Source: Puccinellia tenuiflora (taxonomy: Eukaryota; Streptophyta; Magnoliopsida; Poales; Poaceae). Taken from it: DNA of 64,000 nt. The stretch covers positions 248,001 to 312,000 of the forward strand of contig QRDG01000919.1 in the NCBI GenBank assembly GCA_012064385.1, in the 5' to 3' direction. The notes beneath the pieces are model-generated. The model did no database searches. It saw only the letters and a list, made by a program, of their open reading frames with translations, and was not told the DNA's origin. This document shows positions 9,935 through 21,158 of the stretch, one piece after another. The position numbers were made by a program, and so were the translations under genes. How positions within the stretch are numbered: position 1 is the first letter of the stretch; every line of letters starts with the position of its first letter.

Positions 9935-11625
9935 TTATGGTCGCACCGGCCGTAACCATGGAGCATCTTCATCATTCAACACGATGGTTGGGTCAGTTTT
10001 GACCGTGAAGGGGGGAATTTCATCAAACTTATCGTAATCTTCTGACATGTCTGTCTTGTCCTCCACTCCCACGATGTTTCTTTTCCCTGAAAGAACTATG
10101 TGACGCTTTGGCTCGTCGGATGATTTATTCGTTTCCTTATTTTTCATCTTTCTCGGTTTGGTAGACATGTCCTTCACATAGAACACCTGAGCAACATCAT
10201 TGGCTAGGACGAATGGTTCGTCTCCGTAACCAAGATTGTTGAGATCCACTGTTGTCATTCCGTACAGCTTGTCTACCTGAACCCCACTCCATTCAGCTTG
10301 ACCCATTTGCACCGGAACAAAGGGACCTTAAAAGAAGGTCCATAGTCAAGTTCCCATATCTGCTCTATGTAACCATAATATGTGTCCTTTTGTCCATTGT
10401 TGTTTATTGCATCAAACCGGACACCACTGTTTTGGTTGGTACTCTTTTTATCTTGGGCGATCGTGTAAAATGTATTTCCATTTATCTCGTACCCTTGGAA
10501 AGTCAACACAGTCGAAGATGGTGACCTGGCCAACAAGTAAAGCTGATCTCCAACAGTGTTGTCATTAATGAGATGTGTTCGCAACCAACCGCCGAAAGTA
10601 TCAATGTGTTCATGTGTAATCCAGGTGTCGGACTGTCCCGGGTGTTGAGACCGTAATATGTTCTTGTGTTTCTCGATATACGGGGCCACCAAGGTAGAAC
10701 TCTGTAGAACTGTGTAGTGTGCCTGAGTTAAAGAATGCCCGTCCCTGCATATGTCTGCTTTCTTTCCTAGCGTGCCTTTTCCACTCAGTCTCCCCTCATG
10801 TCTTGATTGTGGAACACCAATCGACTTAAGGTCAGGAATAAAGTCAACGCAGAACTCAATGACCTCCTCTGTTCCATAGCCCTTGGAGATGCTTCCTTCT
10901 GGCCTAGCACGGTTATGGACATATTTCTTTAAAACTCCCATGAACCTCTCAAAGGGGAACATATTGTGTAGAAAAACAGGACCGAGAATGGCAATCTCTT
11001 CGACTAGGTGAACCAGCAGATGCGTCATAATATTGAAGAACGATGGTGGGAACACCAACTCGAAACTAACAAGACATTGGACCACATCGTTCTGTAACTG
11101 TGTCAGATTTTCTGGATTGATTACCTTCTGAGATATTGCATTGAGGAATGCACATAGCTTCACAATGGGTACTCGAACATTTTCCGGTAGAAGGCCCCTT
11201 AGTGCAATCGGAAGCAACTGCGTCATAATCACGTGGCAGTCATGAGACTTTAGATTTTAAAATTTTTTCTCAGCCATATTTATTATTCCCTTTATATTCG
11301 ACAAGAAGCCAGACGGGACCTTGATACTGTTCAGGCATTCAAAAAAGATTTCCTTCTCTGCTTTGGTAAGGGCGTAGCTGCTCCGGTGTATCTTGTTATG
11401 TGGATGCATGTTGTTTGGGTCTTTCATACGTTGTTGGTCCTCCCGTGCTTCCGGTGTATCTTTTGTCTTCCCATACACGCCCAGGAAGCCTAGCAGGTTC
11501 ACACAAAGATTCTTCGTCACGTGCATCACGTCGATTGAAGAGCGGACCTCTAGGACTTTCCAATAGGGTAGCTCCCAAAAAATAGATTTCTTCTTCCACA
11601 TGGCCGCATGTCCGGGTACCGTCAT
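9935..11625 (-). pseudogene. CACTA transposase (TNP2 type), C-terminal part, broken
   Basis: Minus-strand segments in order resemble the tail of plant TNP2 transposases: SIDVMHVTKNLCVNLLG, then SHDCHVIMTQLLPIALRG, MFPFERFMGVLKKYVHNRA, THEHIDTFGGWL and a DUF4216-like end with KYGMTTVDLNNLGY-type sequence. The catalytic N-terminal half is absent. A TAA interrupts the frame near 11,257, just before the SHDCHV segment, in the same frame as what follows. A second break near 10,300 moves the last 120 codons to another frame. The gene lies between the coiled-coil ORF (5' side) and the foldback cluster (3' side). The product cannot be active. Confidence 0.85.
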
Positions 11626-11751
11626 GAGTATATTATATTACACACAACATCATGAATAGAAGGTCATCACATTAAAACCTTCCGCAGAGTACTGACCAAA
11701 TGTAATACATAGTCCTAATGATGAAAACATACAGTGAAATTAACATACAAA

Positions 11752-12370
11752 TTATCTAATGCATTTAAATGCAACAACAAATGCGATCAAAATCGCAACA
11801 AAGATAACAATTGATCCGACGGCATAATGATACCAAGCCTCATTTTTAATGGCATCTTTTCTAATGTTTCTAATCTTCTTACGCATTGCATCCATCTCGA
11901 TCTTGTGATCATCGACGACATCGGCAACATACAGCTCCAATTTCATCTTCTCTTCTTCAATTTTTTTGATTTTTTCTTTCAAATCATCGTTTTCTTTTTC
12001 AACTAAATTTAACCTCTCGACACGAGGGTCGGTCGGAATTTCAGGTTCATATATGTCCTAGATCAAAATATCTATGTCAAATGTTTGATCGGCATAATTG
12101 TTAAAATAAAGAAATTAAAAACATAGTTATAAAAAGATAATATACCACATCCGAATCATAGACCGGACGAGGGCCGACGGGGACGGATATCAAAACCATG
12201 ACACTATACATATAAAAAACAATTATACAAATAAGAAAAATTATACAGGTAACAATGTAAATCATATAAGTAAGAATAAGAAGCTCACGAAGGTGGTGTC
12301 GGCGACAGGGCGCCCGGCGCGGGCGATCGACAACAGTGAGGACAAGGACACGAACGGGACGGCACTAATT
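11752..12370 (-). CDS. CACTA-associated coiled-coil protein with a C-terminal membrane segment
   Basis: The clear last exon is 12057-11752, preceded by an acceptor (gatctag). It begins DIYEPEIPTDPRVERLNLVE, continues as a charged heptad-like stretch (ENDDLKEKIKKIEEEKMKLE), and ends in a hydrophobic segment of about 22 residues (VGSIVIFVAILIAFVVAF) with a short basic tail. That is the layout of a tail-anchored protein. Two small upstream exons, about 12205-12144 and 12365-12290, can be read with plausible splice sites, but the first ATG is uncertain. The protein is similar in style to unnamed ORFs in Triticeae CACTA elements. Its function is unknown. Confidence 0.5.
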
Positions 12371-12716
12371 AAAAACAACAAATCATACTTTAATTTGAAA
12401 TCAAATTGCATAAAAAAATAAACTAGCAATAAGTCAACTAGCCTAGAATTTGAGCAATTCTAACTTAGGCATTTCATCAAACACCTAGCATGCAACACCA
12501 ATGAAATGAGGAGCAAAAATAGCGATAGAGATGAATCCGAGCTCCGAGAGGATAAGGTTTCTAACCTATTAGAAGCCTTGGGTGGATGGGGCAAACTTAA
12601 TGTGGACAAATGGTGGAAAAAAATATGGATCAAATGGAGCTTTGTGAGGAGCTTGAGAAGAAAAATGGTGATGAACTCGAGCTCCTCGGGCAGGAAGAAG
12701 GTGATATAGTGAGAGA

Positions 12717-13008
12717 ACACCTTTTGTCCCGGTTCGTATTACAAACCGGGACTAAAGGTAAGCCTTTTGTCCCGGTCTATAACACGAACCGGGACAAAAG
12801 GTTCCCGCGTCGGACCCCACCTCGGGGGCTGTCGGGTGCGGACCTTTAGTCCCGGTTCGTGCCACGAACCGGGACAAAAGGGTCCCAAAGAACCGGGACG
12901 GATGCCTCCCGGTCCCCGCGCGTCATCCGAGCCGCACGAACCGGGACAAAAGGATCCTTTAGTCCCGGTTCGTGCCGTGACCGGGACTAAAGCCTCCCGC
13001 CGGCCAAA
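12717..13008. repeat. CACTA subterminal repeats at the 13,033 end
   Basis: About eight direct and inverted copies of 'cttttgtcccggttcgt' / 'acgaaccgggacaaaag' are packed into 290 bp directly inside the terminal repeat. This density is typical of Caspar-type CACTA ends. Confidence 0.9.
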
Positions 13009-13016
13009 ACGGAAGG

Positions 13017-13033
13017 CTTGTTTTCTACTAGTG
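13017..13033 (-). mobile_element. terminal inverted repeat of a CACTA element (5' end, minus strand)
   Basis: Read on the minus strand from 13,033, the sequence is CACTAGTAGAAAACAAG, the standard Triticeae CACTA terminus. The element therefore ends at 13,033 and extends leftward. Sequence at 13,034 onward belongs to an LTR retrotransposon into which the element inserted. The matching end was not found, so the 3-bp target duplication cannot be checked. Confidence 0.85.
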
Positions 13034-14223
13034 GGCTGCGCCATGATATTCAAGCAGATGTGCGTTCGCTATCTACTTCCAGCATCCCCGGCGCATCCTG
13101 CCTTGCTCGGATAAGGGAGGACGAAATCGTGAAGGCCGCGATGGGTGCCGACAAGCTGGGCAACACACCTACGGAGACCGTCACCAGTGTCTTCACCGAG
13201 CGTGCTCCTCCAGTGAAGTGCAGAACAGGCCATGGCGTCAGCACCATCGACGTCAGCTGCCTTGCTGCTCTGACGCCGACCACGTGTTCGACAGAATGCC
13301 AACGTCATGACGCCACTATATTGACGATGGCTCTCACCTCGACTACGCCACCTACTTCGTCCACGACCACCATCGACGTCTTCTCCAAGCTCGTTGCGTT
13401 GACGGAGAGCGACGAGGACGTCAGTCTGAACAGCGCCAGCGTCGCTGCAGTGACACCCGCCACCTGCTCGACGGGTGACCCGACACATGGTCGTGAGGGC
13501 GACAACCTCACGGCAGTGTCCCAGGTCCTCTGGAACACGTCCCCATCCTCCGCTGCTCCTACTGAGGCGGCGGTAACCCCGTCACAACGGCCATCTCCTG
13601 TCCTTCACATAGAGACCATCGTGCCGACAAGGTGTTCAACCCTATGTTTCGATGCCGAGGAAATTGACAGGCTGACATTCGCTTTTCAACTGGATGTGAT
13701 TCTGAGTACCAAGCAACGAGGTTCGATGCTCAGGCCGTCGTCATGGCCTTCGTTCGTCGCCGAGCACACTAGTACAACTTACAACCGCATTGTCGAACCG
13801 CCGCCGAGTGTCTCCACTGCATTGAGGAGCACTGTTATTCCCTATTCAAACTTGTCGCTGGTCCCTTTCACACTTGAGGTGTTCTGGCAGTTCTTATCTG
13901 TGAACGGACATGCAGGCCCAGCTGGGTACCGTGAAGCAGCAAATTGCCTAGTGTTCGAGTTTTTGCCATCATGGCAATATAGTGGTTTCAGTCCGTGGAG
14001 TACACTTGCAAAATTTGGATTCATATTGTATTGTTCTTGGACTGATCGACTCACTTTACCTACGGACCATGGCGTGCTGACATCCGATTCGAAGGTGATC
14101 TCTGTGCATTCACTTGGCAGTCTGAAACTTCTCACATGTGCTCGCTCAATTCTGGACAACATGCCAGCATGGAGTCATGGCGGTTTCAGCCCTTGGTGTT
14201 CATGTTTGCAATTACTTGCTTAG
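13034..14223 (+). CDS. retrotransposon ORF with gag-like start and Ser/Thr-rich body
   Basis: An open frame of about 395 codons runs from the CACTA boundary to 14,223, so its true start lies in sequence not present here. The first 40 residues look like a gag C-terminus. The rest is rich in Ser, Thr and Ala and has four spaced CST or CSTG pairs (for example TTCSTECQ, ATCSTGDP, TRCSTLC). No zinc knuckle or enzyme motif is seen. It overlaps the next ORF by about 85 bp in another frame. Function unknown. Confidence 0.4.
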
Positions 14224-15400
14224 AGCATTGGTGGTGTTAGATGTGACGCAGTGGAAGAGAGATTTACCTCTGGTATTTTGGTTGTCAGCTTGGGTAAGTT
14301 CTGTTGGAAATGCTTATGTACATCATGCAGTTGAGATGAAGTCACATGGTGAAATTTTGAGGGGAATTATTCTGCTAGTAATGCATGGGGACTCTACTGC
14401 TCTTATTCATCATTGGTGTAGTACATCGTTGCAGCTACATGTCACATATTTTTCTAGTATACAGAATCGGCTTCCTGGAATTATTCATTGGGTTTTCCTA
14501 GATAATCTCAATCTGGGTGAAACATATAAGGCAGCTGCATATGAGACAATGCTTCACTTCTTATCTGATAGTGCACAACTCCAACATATTGATCGGGTGT
14601 TTAGGTCTTGTATTGGAAGGTTCGAGCAGTTGGAAGTGTTACTGTTACAGAGTGACTGCTCAAGATATTCAATCTCAGTTAGTTGTGGCTTTCTCGTATG
14701 GAACTTTTCGGCATGTGCAGTACTGTTCTCAGCTTCTTCCAGTGCCCAGCCTGAAATCCTTTACAGGCGTTTTATTCGTACTCTGAATTCAGTTACGGTG
14801 TTTCAGTGTTGCAATAAATCCAAATTCACTGATTGTCTCCAGGCGTGGTGTTCTGAAAGCTCCGCAACAATGTATTGCTTATACTTGCAATGGTATTATC
14901 TTATCTATGTTCCACGCGATCAAATTCATCCCAAGGATAGTTACTTGAGTGCTACAATTTCATTGGAAATTTACCATGGTCGGTTGCCAATTGCTGAGAT
15001 GTGTGATACCGAGTTATCTAGTGGCTGTTATATTGAGAAGTTATGGGATCCCGGAGGAATATGTCGGGCGCAGTTTATGTCCACACTGGAAAATGTTCAC
15101 CTTATGGTATTGGAGCATCATTTGACTTACTGTATACAACATGACCAGATGAGTGTTGTTACATTTCCTACTGTCATTATGAAATGCCATGACACTATTT
15201 CTGCAACTTTGTGCTTGTCTGCATATGATCTGTTCAGTATGATTAATCAACGGCGGCATTGGCATTCTGCTACCTGGAGGTGTTCCTGTTCGATTGAGTT
15301 GAAGCAGCAGCTGCATGGTGGAGTTAGATATACCACTCTTCGTTATGGTGCTCTGGACGTTAGGCGTAACATCGACCAGGGACATAGGGAGACATCTTAG
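14138..15400 (+). CDS. long ORF of unknown function in an LTR retrotransposon
   Basis: A 420-codon frame overlaps the preceding ORF at its 5' end. It is rich in Cys, Leu, Ser and Trp and contains several hydrophobic stretches, but no retroviral-type motif was recognised. No RT, integrase or RNase H signature is present before the polypurine tract at 15,739. It may be a chance open frame in a non-coding 3' region, which is common in large grass retrotransposons. Confidence 0.3.
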   Translation: MLAQFWTTCQHGVMAVSALGVHVCNYLLRALVVLDVTQWKRDLPLVFWLSAWVSSVGNAYVHHAVEMKSHGEILRGIILLVMHGDSTALIHHWCSTSLQLHVTYFSSIQNRLPGIIHWVFLDNLNLGETYKAAAYETMLHFLSDSAQLQHIDRVFRSCIGRFEQLEVLLLQSDCSRYSISVSCGFLVWNFSACAVLFSASSSAQPEILYRRFIRTLNSVTVFQCCNKSKFTDCLQAWCSESSATMYCLYLQWYYLIYVPRDQIHPKDSYLSATISLEIYHGRLPIAEMCDTELSSGCYIEKLWDPGGICRAQFMSTLENVHLMVLEHHLTYCIQHDQMSVVTFPTVIMKCHDTISATLCLSAYDLFSMINQRRHWHSATWRCSCSIELKQQLHGGVRYTTLRYGALDVRRNIDQGHRETS

Positions 15401-15738
15401 TTTGCTGTCAACTACATAATATGCTTCCAAGTGGTCTACAATGTAGTGTCCAAGACCAAAACTCTAGTGCTCACATCTGATACATTTGATCTGTTTGCTG
15501 GTCCTAATTATGGGAAGCTGCATTACTCTTTACATCAGAAGTGCAGTTGCATCTGGCAGGCGTCATGGACAACAAGTCAGATAGACAAATGGCTGAAAAG
15601 GATACTCAATATACAAGCTCTCCATTGGCTCCAACAAGCACCAACTGCTGGCTCACATCAATGACATACCTCACGTGTTGCTTGTTGGCCATGGGATCCC
15701 GGTGGCTCTTGTCACGACCGGCTTGGGGGCAAGCCGGA

Positions 15739-15755
15739 TTTTAAGGGGGTGAGAA
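15739..15755 (+). promoter_or_regulatory. polypurine tract
   Basis: The run ttttaagggggtgagaa directly precedes the LTR start (TGTCATACCC), as expected for plus-strand DNA priming. Confidence 0.75.
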
Positions 15756-16046
15756 TGTCATACCCTATCTACCCGGGTTATACCAACTGGCAGGTGGGCC
15801 ATCCAAACAAGACTAGGACCCATGTGGAAGGCACAGGAGGGAAGCACCTTATATCCAATGAGCTGGGCCACGGAAGGGGGCATCGAATGATTGAACCGTC
15901 TCCAAGTTCCTCACCTCCTGCTCCTGTATCTCACCTCCTTGCTGTTTGCTGAAATCTCACCCCAAACTCTATTGTATCCTCAATTTGTATCTGGATATTG
16001 GTACTGATTCGGTTGTCCGTCGCATCCTTGTGGTTGGGATGTGACA
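15756..16046 (+). repeat. 3' LTR, 291 bp
   Basis: The LTR begins TGTCATACCC and ends GATGTGACA, giving the 5'-TG...CA-3' form with short inverted ends, and it has a polypurine tract in front. The 5' LTR is not in the window, so age and target duplication cannot be read. Confidence 0.75.
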
Positions 16047-17331
16047 CATGCGCGCATATATAGTACGACACTTCAGCTAGAAATCTGCTTAGATCAGCTG
16101 TGACTGGGCTTGGTGTATTGTAAGTATAAGACCGACATGCCGGAATGTTGTGCATGATCGATCATTATGCGCGCGCATGCACTTGCTCCGTGTGATCAAG
16201 GTGTGAAAAACTATTTCTCACCAAGTAAATTTGTGAAAAACTGTGGAGCTTTTGTTCTGTTCAGGTCCCTGGCCAATCTTGGCAATTAATATTTCAAAGT
16301 CGTCGACTTTCTTGACCATCTCCATTAAAGAACGAGCAGAGCCAAACTTGCCGACCGGGGACATGCTCGCCCACTTCTCTTTTCTCTCGGACTCCATGCA
16401 TGTATCCGGCCGGTTTGTTCATGTTCACATATTAAACGAACCACTTGTTCAGAATGTTGAGAGATATAGTAAAAAAAAAAAATCTTGAGAGATGGAAAGA
16501 GATCGAACCAATATATTCCTATTGACCGGGAGAACCTATACAAGATAGATTTTTTTTACAACTAAAATATACTGGTTGAATATTTTTTTTTTTTGGACAA
16601 CTAAGATACACTGGTTGAATGCTCGTGGTCGTTACTGGGTTAAAAAGTTTTTTTTGTCACACTTGTAAACATAATACACAAGAATATTCATTGCTTAGAA
16701 TGCATTTTGACAAAAATCAACCCCCACTTATTATCTAGTTTGTTGTGTAACCTACTAACATTTTTTGGCACTATTTAGTTATATATTTTTCGCAGAACTA
16801 GAGTTTAGTTTGACTATCACTGGTTCTTAATGTCCATGTATACCGGTGTGTTATCACGGACAAAAAGTATATCCATAGAGAAGTGTTTAGGCATGAATGA
16901 AATTTTGTATGGTGACATAACACACCGTCCACCCTCGTCATTATCATATAGCCATTCCGTTCCGGTCGGTATTATCCCCTCTCCTCCTCGCTTTCTACCA
17001 TCATTTGTGCCATGTCTCATCTCTCTGCGTTAGAGTCCCATATTGCCAATATACCTAATGTTATTCTCCAAGATGGATGCCCTTCCATAGAATGGTTCGC
17101 TGACCTTTGACGTAAACCTTTCATCTCAACCATATGTCTCAAAGAAAAGAAAAATATATGAATATAGTCCACACGATTGTCCATCTAATCTAGTGAGGAT
17201 CTTACTTTGTATTCATGCTCTGCGATATACATTTCGTACAACAAACAACACACACACCCATTATCTTTCCTAAATATCTAACATAATACAATATCGAGAA
17301 AACAATCATGCTATGGCATTGACAATCTAGT
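16047..17331. other. AT-rich intergenic sequence with no gene seen
   Basis: No ORF here has a recognisable protein motif, and no terminal repeats or target duplications were found. Short poly-A/T runs occur at 16,470 and 16,585. Confidence 0.5.
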
Positions 17332-17343
17332 AGAATATAACGT

Positions 17344-17490
17344 AAGAAGTGAGCCTAGCTCATTTGGTTAGGGAAGTGGTTGTACAACCCAGCCGCCCAG
17401 TTCAAGTCGTCACGGATGCGAATTTGGGTTATTTGTTTTTTTAAACTCGTTGTCGGGGCTTCCCCTACCGCATTCCGTTAAAAAAGAAGA
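17344..17490 (+). mobile_element. Au-type SINE (tRNA-derived retroposon)
   Basis: The 5' part carries a degenerate tRNA-like promoter: an A-box-like gcctagctcatttggttagg and a B-box-like gttcaagtc. This is followed by the body typical of grass Au SINEs, ending in cggggcttcccctaccgc and a short T/A tail. The flanks agaatataacgt (17332-17343) and agaatataatgt (17491-17502) form a target duplication with one mismatch. It is a SINE and not a functional tRNA gene, because no cloverleaf can be completed. Confidence 0.85.
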
Positions 17491-17806
17491 AGAATATAAT
17501 GTGACAATTGAAGAGGACATGGAGGGTAGTTCACCGACACTGTAATCTCCAGCAAATAGAAAGTACACCATATGAACATGGGGGCATCTATCCCGCTTAA
17601 AAAACATTTTAAACGTGATTTAAATTGTCTAAAAATTCCGAAATAAAGCTTCATGTGTACTTCTCACTGAAATATTCACACGACACAAAGTTTTGCTACA
17701 CAAAATAAATTTCAGTACTGAAAAAACTTTTCACTAGGCATTCTTTTGTTTTTTACGCAAACCAAAATAAAATTAGTTGTTGTGAAAGTTTTCTTTGCGC
17801 ATATCT

Positions 17807-18573
17807 AGACTAATATATAATATAAAAAAAAGATACTGACTGTCAGATCCGAAGGATCTGAATCGTACAATCTAAACTAATCCAACGATAAGCATAGGAT
17901 TGTGTTGTATGACGAACCTGCCCTCACGATCCCGCAAACAATTACAGACCGAAAGAAAAAAAAAACGATCCAAACACACAGCCCTCGCATCACGACGGTC
18001 GCGCGCCGCCGCTGTCTACCATCACGCCGCTACCACCGTCGCCGCCGGCGCCGTCTTCCATCACGCCGCCGGCCGCCATCTTCCATCACGCCGCCGGCCG
18101 CCGCCTTCACGCCGCCGCCGCCATCGCCGCGCCATAGCGACCAGTGGGCGTCATCGCCATCGCCACCGCCTGCCCCTCGACGACCATACCACACCGCCGC
18201 CGCCACCGCCGCCGCCAGCTCGGTGACGCAACCATCCTCGCAGCGGTTATCACCCCATCGCAGAATCCTCCTCTGAATTCGAGGACCTCTGCATCGTATC
18301 TACTGGCTTCACGCCGCCATACCCCCGATTACCCGTCCCTTCCCCTCGCTCAAGGTTTGCTTGTTGTGCTCATGAGCGTGTGAATGTATCAGATGTGCTG
18401 TTGCTCAATGGCAAGCTATATCTACCAATCAAATCTGTAATGTCAACGATATATTTCCTCTCGGATGCGTAGGTTACCTAGGAGTTGATTGATTCTTCCG
18501 CTTCTGATAGTTCACTTTTGAAGGAAAGGTTCTGCCAAATGATGAATCTGAACTAAATATTTGCTGAAATCTT
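17807..18573 (+). mobile_element. Helitron-like 5' part with GC-rich (possibly captured) segment
   Basis: The stretch begins tctagactaatatataatat inside an A/T context, the form of many grass Helitron 5' ends (TC...). It contains a GC-rich block at 17,990-18,250 dominated by His/Arg/Pro-coding triplets, which may be a captured exon or simple repeat. It is cut at 18,573 by the LINE, and a helicase fragment follows on the far side of the nest. The 3' Helitron end (CTRR with hairpin) was not found, so the call is tentative. Confidence 0.4.
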
Positions 18574-18581
18574 ATATGTCA

Positions 18582-19493
18582 GGGAGAAGAGTGATCCTGT
18601 CGAAAGGTAATTTGGTGAGATTTTGGAAGGACCCGTGGTTGGATGGATTCTCCTTATGTGTTTCGTATCCTGGGCTGTTCAATATTAGTCAGGTCCAAGA
18701 CTGGACTTTTGAAAAAGTGCTAAGTTGTGATTGCAATATCCCTTTTAGAAGAAACCTGCTTCCTGGTATGGTGGACCAGTGGAACTATATAACAAACTGT
18801 GCTCGGAATGCTATAGGGACTGAAAATGATAAGGTTGTGTGGTCTTTATCCCCTAATAACCGGTTTACTACAAAATCAGTTTATCATTTCTTGGAGAGGG
18901 AGCTGTCTGGTTCTCATAATAATTGGATATGGAAAGCAAAACTTCCTTTGAAAATTAAAAATTTCCTCTGGCAGTTATTCCGGAATGCGGTGCTAACTAG
19001 AGATAATCTTAAAAAACGAAATTGGCCTGGGAACCCTGCTTGTTCTTTTTGTGATCAACTGGAAACTGCTAATCATCTTTTCTTTGGATGTTCGAATGCT
19101 AAGGTGGTGTGGGGAACAATTGGTTCAGTTCTGGGCACTGGGACTTGTCCTACATCTCTTTGGCAATGTGTTTCCTGGTTTCATAGATTCTTTGCTCGAG
19201 GAAGTAAGTTTCACATGTTGCTTATTGCTGCAACTTGTTGGGCAATATGGAACATCAGGAATGGTATTACGTTTGAAAAGAAAGTGGTGAGGTCTCCTAT
19301 TGTGACTATTTTCTCCATGTGTGCTTTTCTGCGTTTTTGGGCAGGTTTATACTCTGGCGAAGATCGTGATAGGATCAAAGGAGGTGCAGACCAGCTCATG
19401 GCTAGGGCTTCACAGCTGGCGGCGCAGTTACAAGTGCAGGGGAGGCAATCTGCTCGAACCTTGGTGGCTCTTACGGATGGATCGACGGCTTGA
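18582..19493 (+). pseudogene. LINE ORF2 C-terminal fragment (reverse transcriptase zinc-binding domain)
   Basis: The fragment begins after the LINE 5' truncation with VRFWKDPWLDG and runs to a stop at 19,493, about 303 codons. The central WIWKAKLPLKIKNFLWQ...CSFCDQLETANHLFFGC segment is the zf-RVT domain that follows the RT in plant L1-type LINEs (CxxC...HxxxxC pattern). The RT and endonuclease are missing, so it is only a relic of the element's polyprotein. Confidence 0.85.
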
Positions 19494-20886
19494 TCAGCGG
19501 GTCCATATGTGCATCCTTGTGGTCGTTTTAAACTTGTTGGTGGTGGTGTGTTGTGACTACAGACTTTTTTGGTTTTGTTGTAGTTTAGGGGGTAGGTTTT
19601 TTGCCCCGTAGCATGTTTCTTGATGCCGAGAGCGTGCAGCGGGTTTTCCTACCATTTTGTTTTCCTCCTCCTGTCTACTCTCTTTCCTTGTCCCCTCTTG
19701 GTGCTTGTAATAAAAAAGACTTTGTATTTCCGTTAAGGCTGTGTTTGAATGTTGGAATTGGGGCCTGGAATTGGCCTACCCGAATTCTGGTGTTTGGTTG
19801 GTTTGGTATCCGGGCCTGGAAACGATCCCCAATTCCAAGCCCACCCCGGCGCATGTGTCCGCCCACGCTAGCGAATACCGAGTCCCCAACCTCCGTATCG
19901 CTTGGAATTTGGCAGCCCCTCGTACCCATTCGTCCTCTCCCGCAGAACAGAACCAGGGATGGACTCCCGCGAGCGAACAACCGGCAGCGGCGACGCCGGG
20001 AAGCTCTCCGGTCGTCCTCTCCCTCCACCCTCCCCGCCATCCTCTCCCTATCCCCGTCCTCCTCCGATTGCCGTGGCTGGACTGCCATCTGCGCCCTCTC
20101 GTAGGCCATCCCATAACCCTAGATTGATGGCGGCCGAAGGGGAACGGCGGCGGAAAGGCAAGAACCTTGGGGCGACGGCAGTCGAAGGGAAACGACAATG
20201 GGACCTTGGGGCGGCCGAAGGGGAATGGCGGCGGGACCTTGCTGTCATGTGCTGGATTCACATGGTTATTGGGCATGGTCGTGGTTCACTTTCCCGATGC
20301 TTTTTTTTCAATTGCCGATGTTTTCATATTTTTTTGATCTGTTCTATCTTTTCAGGATTTTGAGAACGATCATCGGATTTGCATTATTATAAAAAATAAA
20401 TAATATATTCATATTTAAATACACACATATTATTTTTCATGCAAGTTTGTATTGTACAAACTCAACAAAATATCCAATTCTGTGTGGAAAATAATATATA
20501 AACATTCAATATACACACAACTATTTTACATCCATGTATATAACTTTATATTATCCAAACTCAACAAAACATTGAATTCCACAATTTGTACATCCAAACA
20601 GGAATTGGAATTGGATCCCATCATTTGATTCCAACAGAAAATACCATACACATCCAAACAACAGATTTGGAATTGGAGGTCAATTCATTTCCATCTCAAA
20701 TTTGGTATTCCCACTGAAAGGACATCTCTTGCCTAAGTAAGTTTTGTGTGTTTGATAACAACATGAGTGACATCTCATTCTGTGCTAAGTGTGATAGGTA
20801 CGTTTAACAAGCCAAGACGGAAGAGAATCATCCAAAAAGGGATAAGACAAGCGAAGACGGAGCAAGTAAATCATTTGATTTGTTGG

Positions 20887-21110
20887 TCCGGAATTCATCC
20901 GGATTGGTCCGGAAAATTCCGGATGGTCCGGAATATTCCGGACTCAGTCCGAACAAATTCCGAGGTGACCTCAAAATGGTTCTGTTGGGGTTTCGGATTT
21001 CATCCGGAAACGTCCGGAAAATTCCGGACGACCCGGAATGGATCCGGATTATTCCGGATCTATTCCGGATGGTCCGGACTGGATCCGGAAATTTCCGGGT
21101 CATTCCGGAC
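20887..21110. repeat. TCCGGA palindrome array in the LTR
   Basis: Fifteen exact copies of the palindrome TCCGGA, plus near-copies (TCCGAA, CCCGGA), occur in about 225 bp. The array is copied in the 3' LTR at 31,177-31,400. Confidence 0.95.
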
Positions 21111-21148
21111 GACCAGTTTCGGGCTGAAACGGCTAGTTTTTGGAGGAG

Positions 21149-21158
21149 CTATATAAGG
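21149..21158 (+). promoter_or_regulatory. TATA box in the 5' LTR
   Basis: The word ctatataagg lies mid-LTR, directly after the TCCGGA array, and the same word is at 31439-31448 in the 3' LTR. This is the likely start-of-transcription signal at the U3/R boundary. Confidence 0.7.

Larger units (their letters stand above)
13034..16046 (+). mobile_element. 3' part of an LTR retrotransposon (gag remnant, unusual long ORFs, 3' LTR), cut by the CACTA insertion
   Basis: The left edge coincides with the CACTA terminus. The first codons (RHDIQADVRSLSTSS) resemble the end of a Gypsy gag domain. Two overlapping long ORFs fill the middle and show no protease, RT, RNase H or integrase motif. A polypurine tract precedes a 291-bp LTR. 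The element therefore looks like a non-autonomous or pol-less derivative. Assignment to Gypsy is an inference. Confidence 0.6.

Noticed and set aside
1..13033. One complete 13-kb CACTA element ending at 13,033
   Set aside because: Subterminal repeat blocks of three different sequence types lie in the interior and segments are duplicated (8,185 and 9,797), so the region is a composite. The other terminus was not found.
13034..15400. Host gene made of the two long ORFs before the 291-bp LTR
   Set aside because: They lie between a gag-like remnant and a polypurine tract/LTR, so they belong to a retrotransposon.
17349..17420. tRNA gene
   Set aside because: A- and B-box-like words are present but the cloverleaf is incomplete, and the sequence continues into an Au SINE body with target duplication.
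20887..21110. CRISPR-like or regulatory spacer array
   Set aside because: Repeats are 6-bp palindromes with irregular spacing in a plant retrotransposon LTR. There is no repeat-spacer structure.
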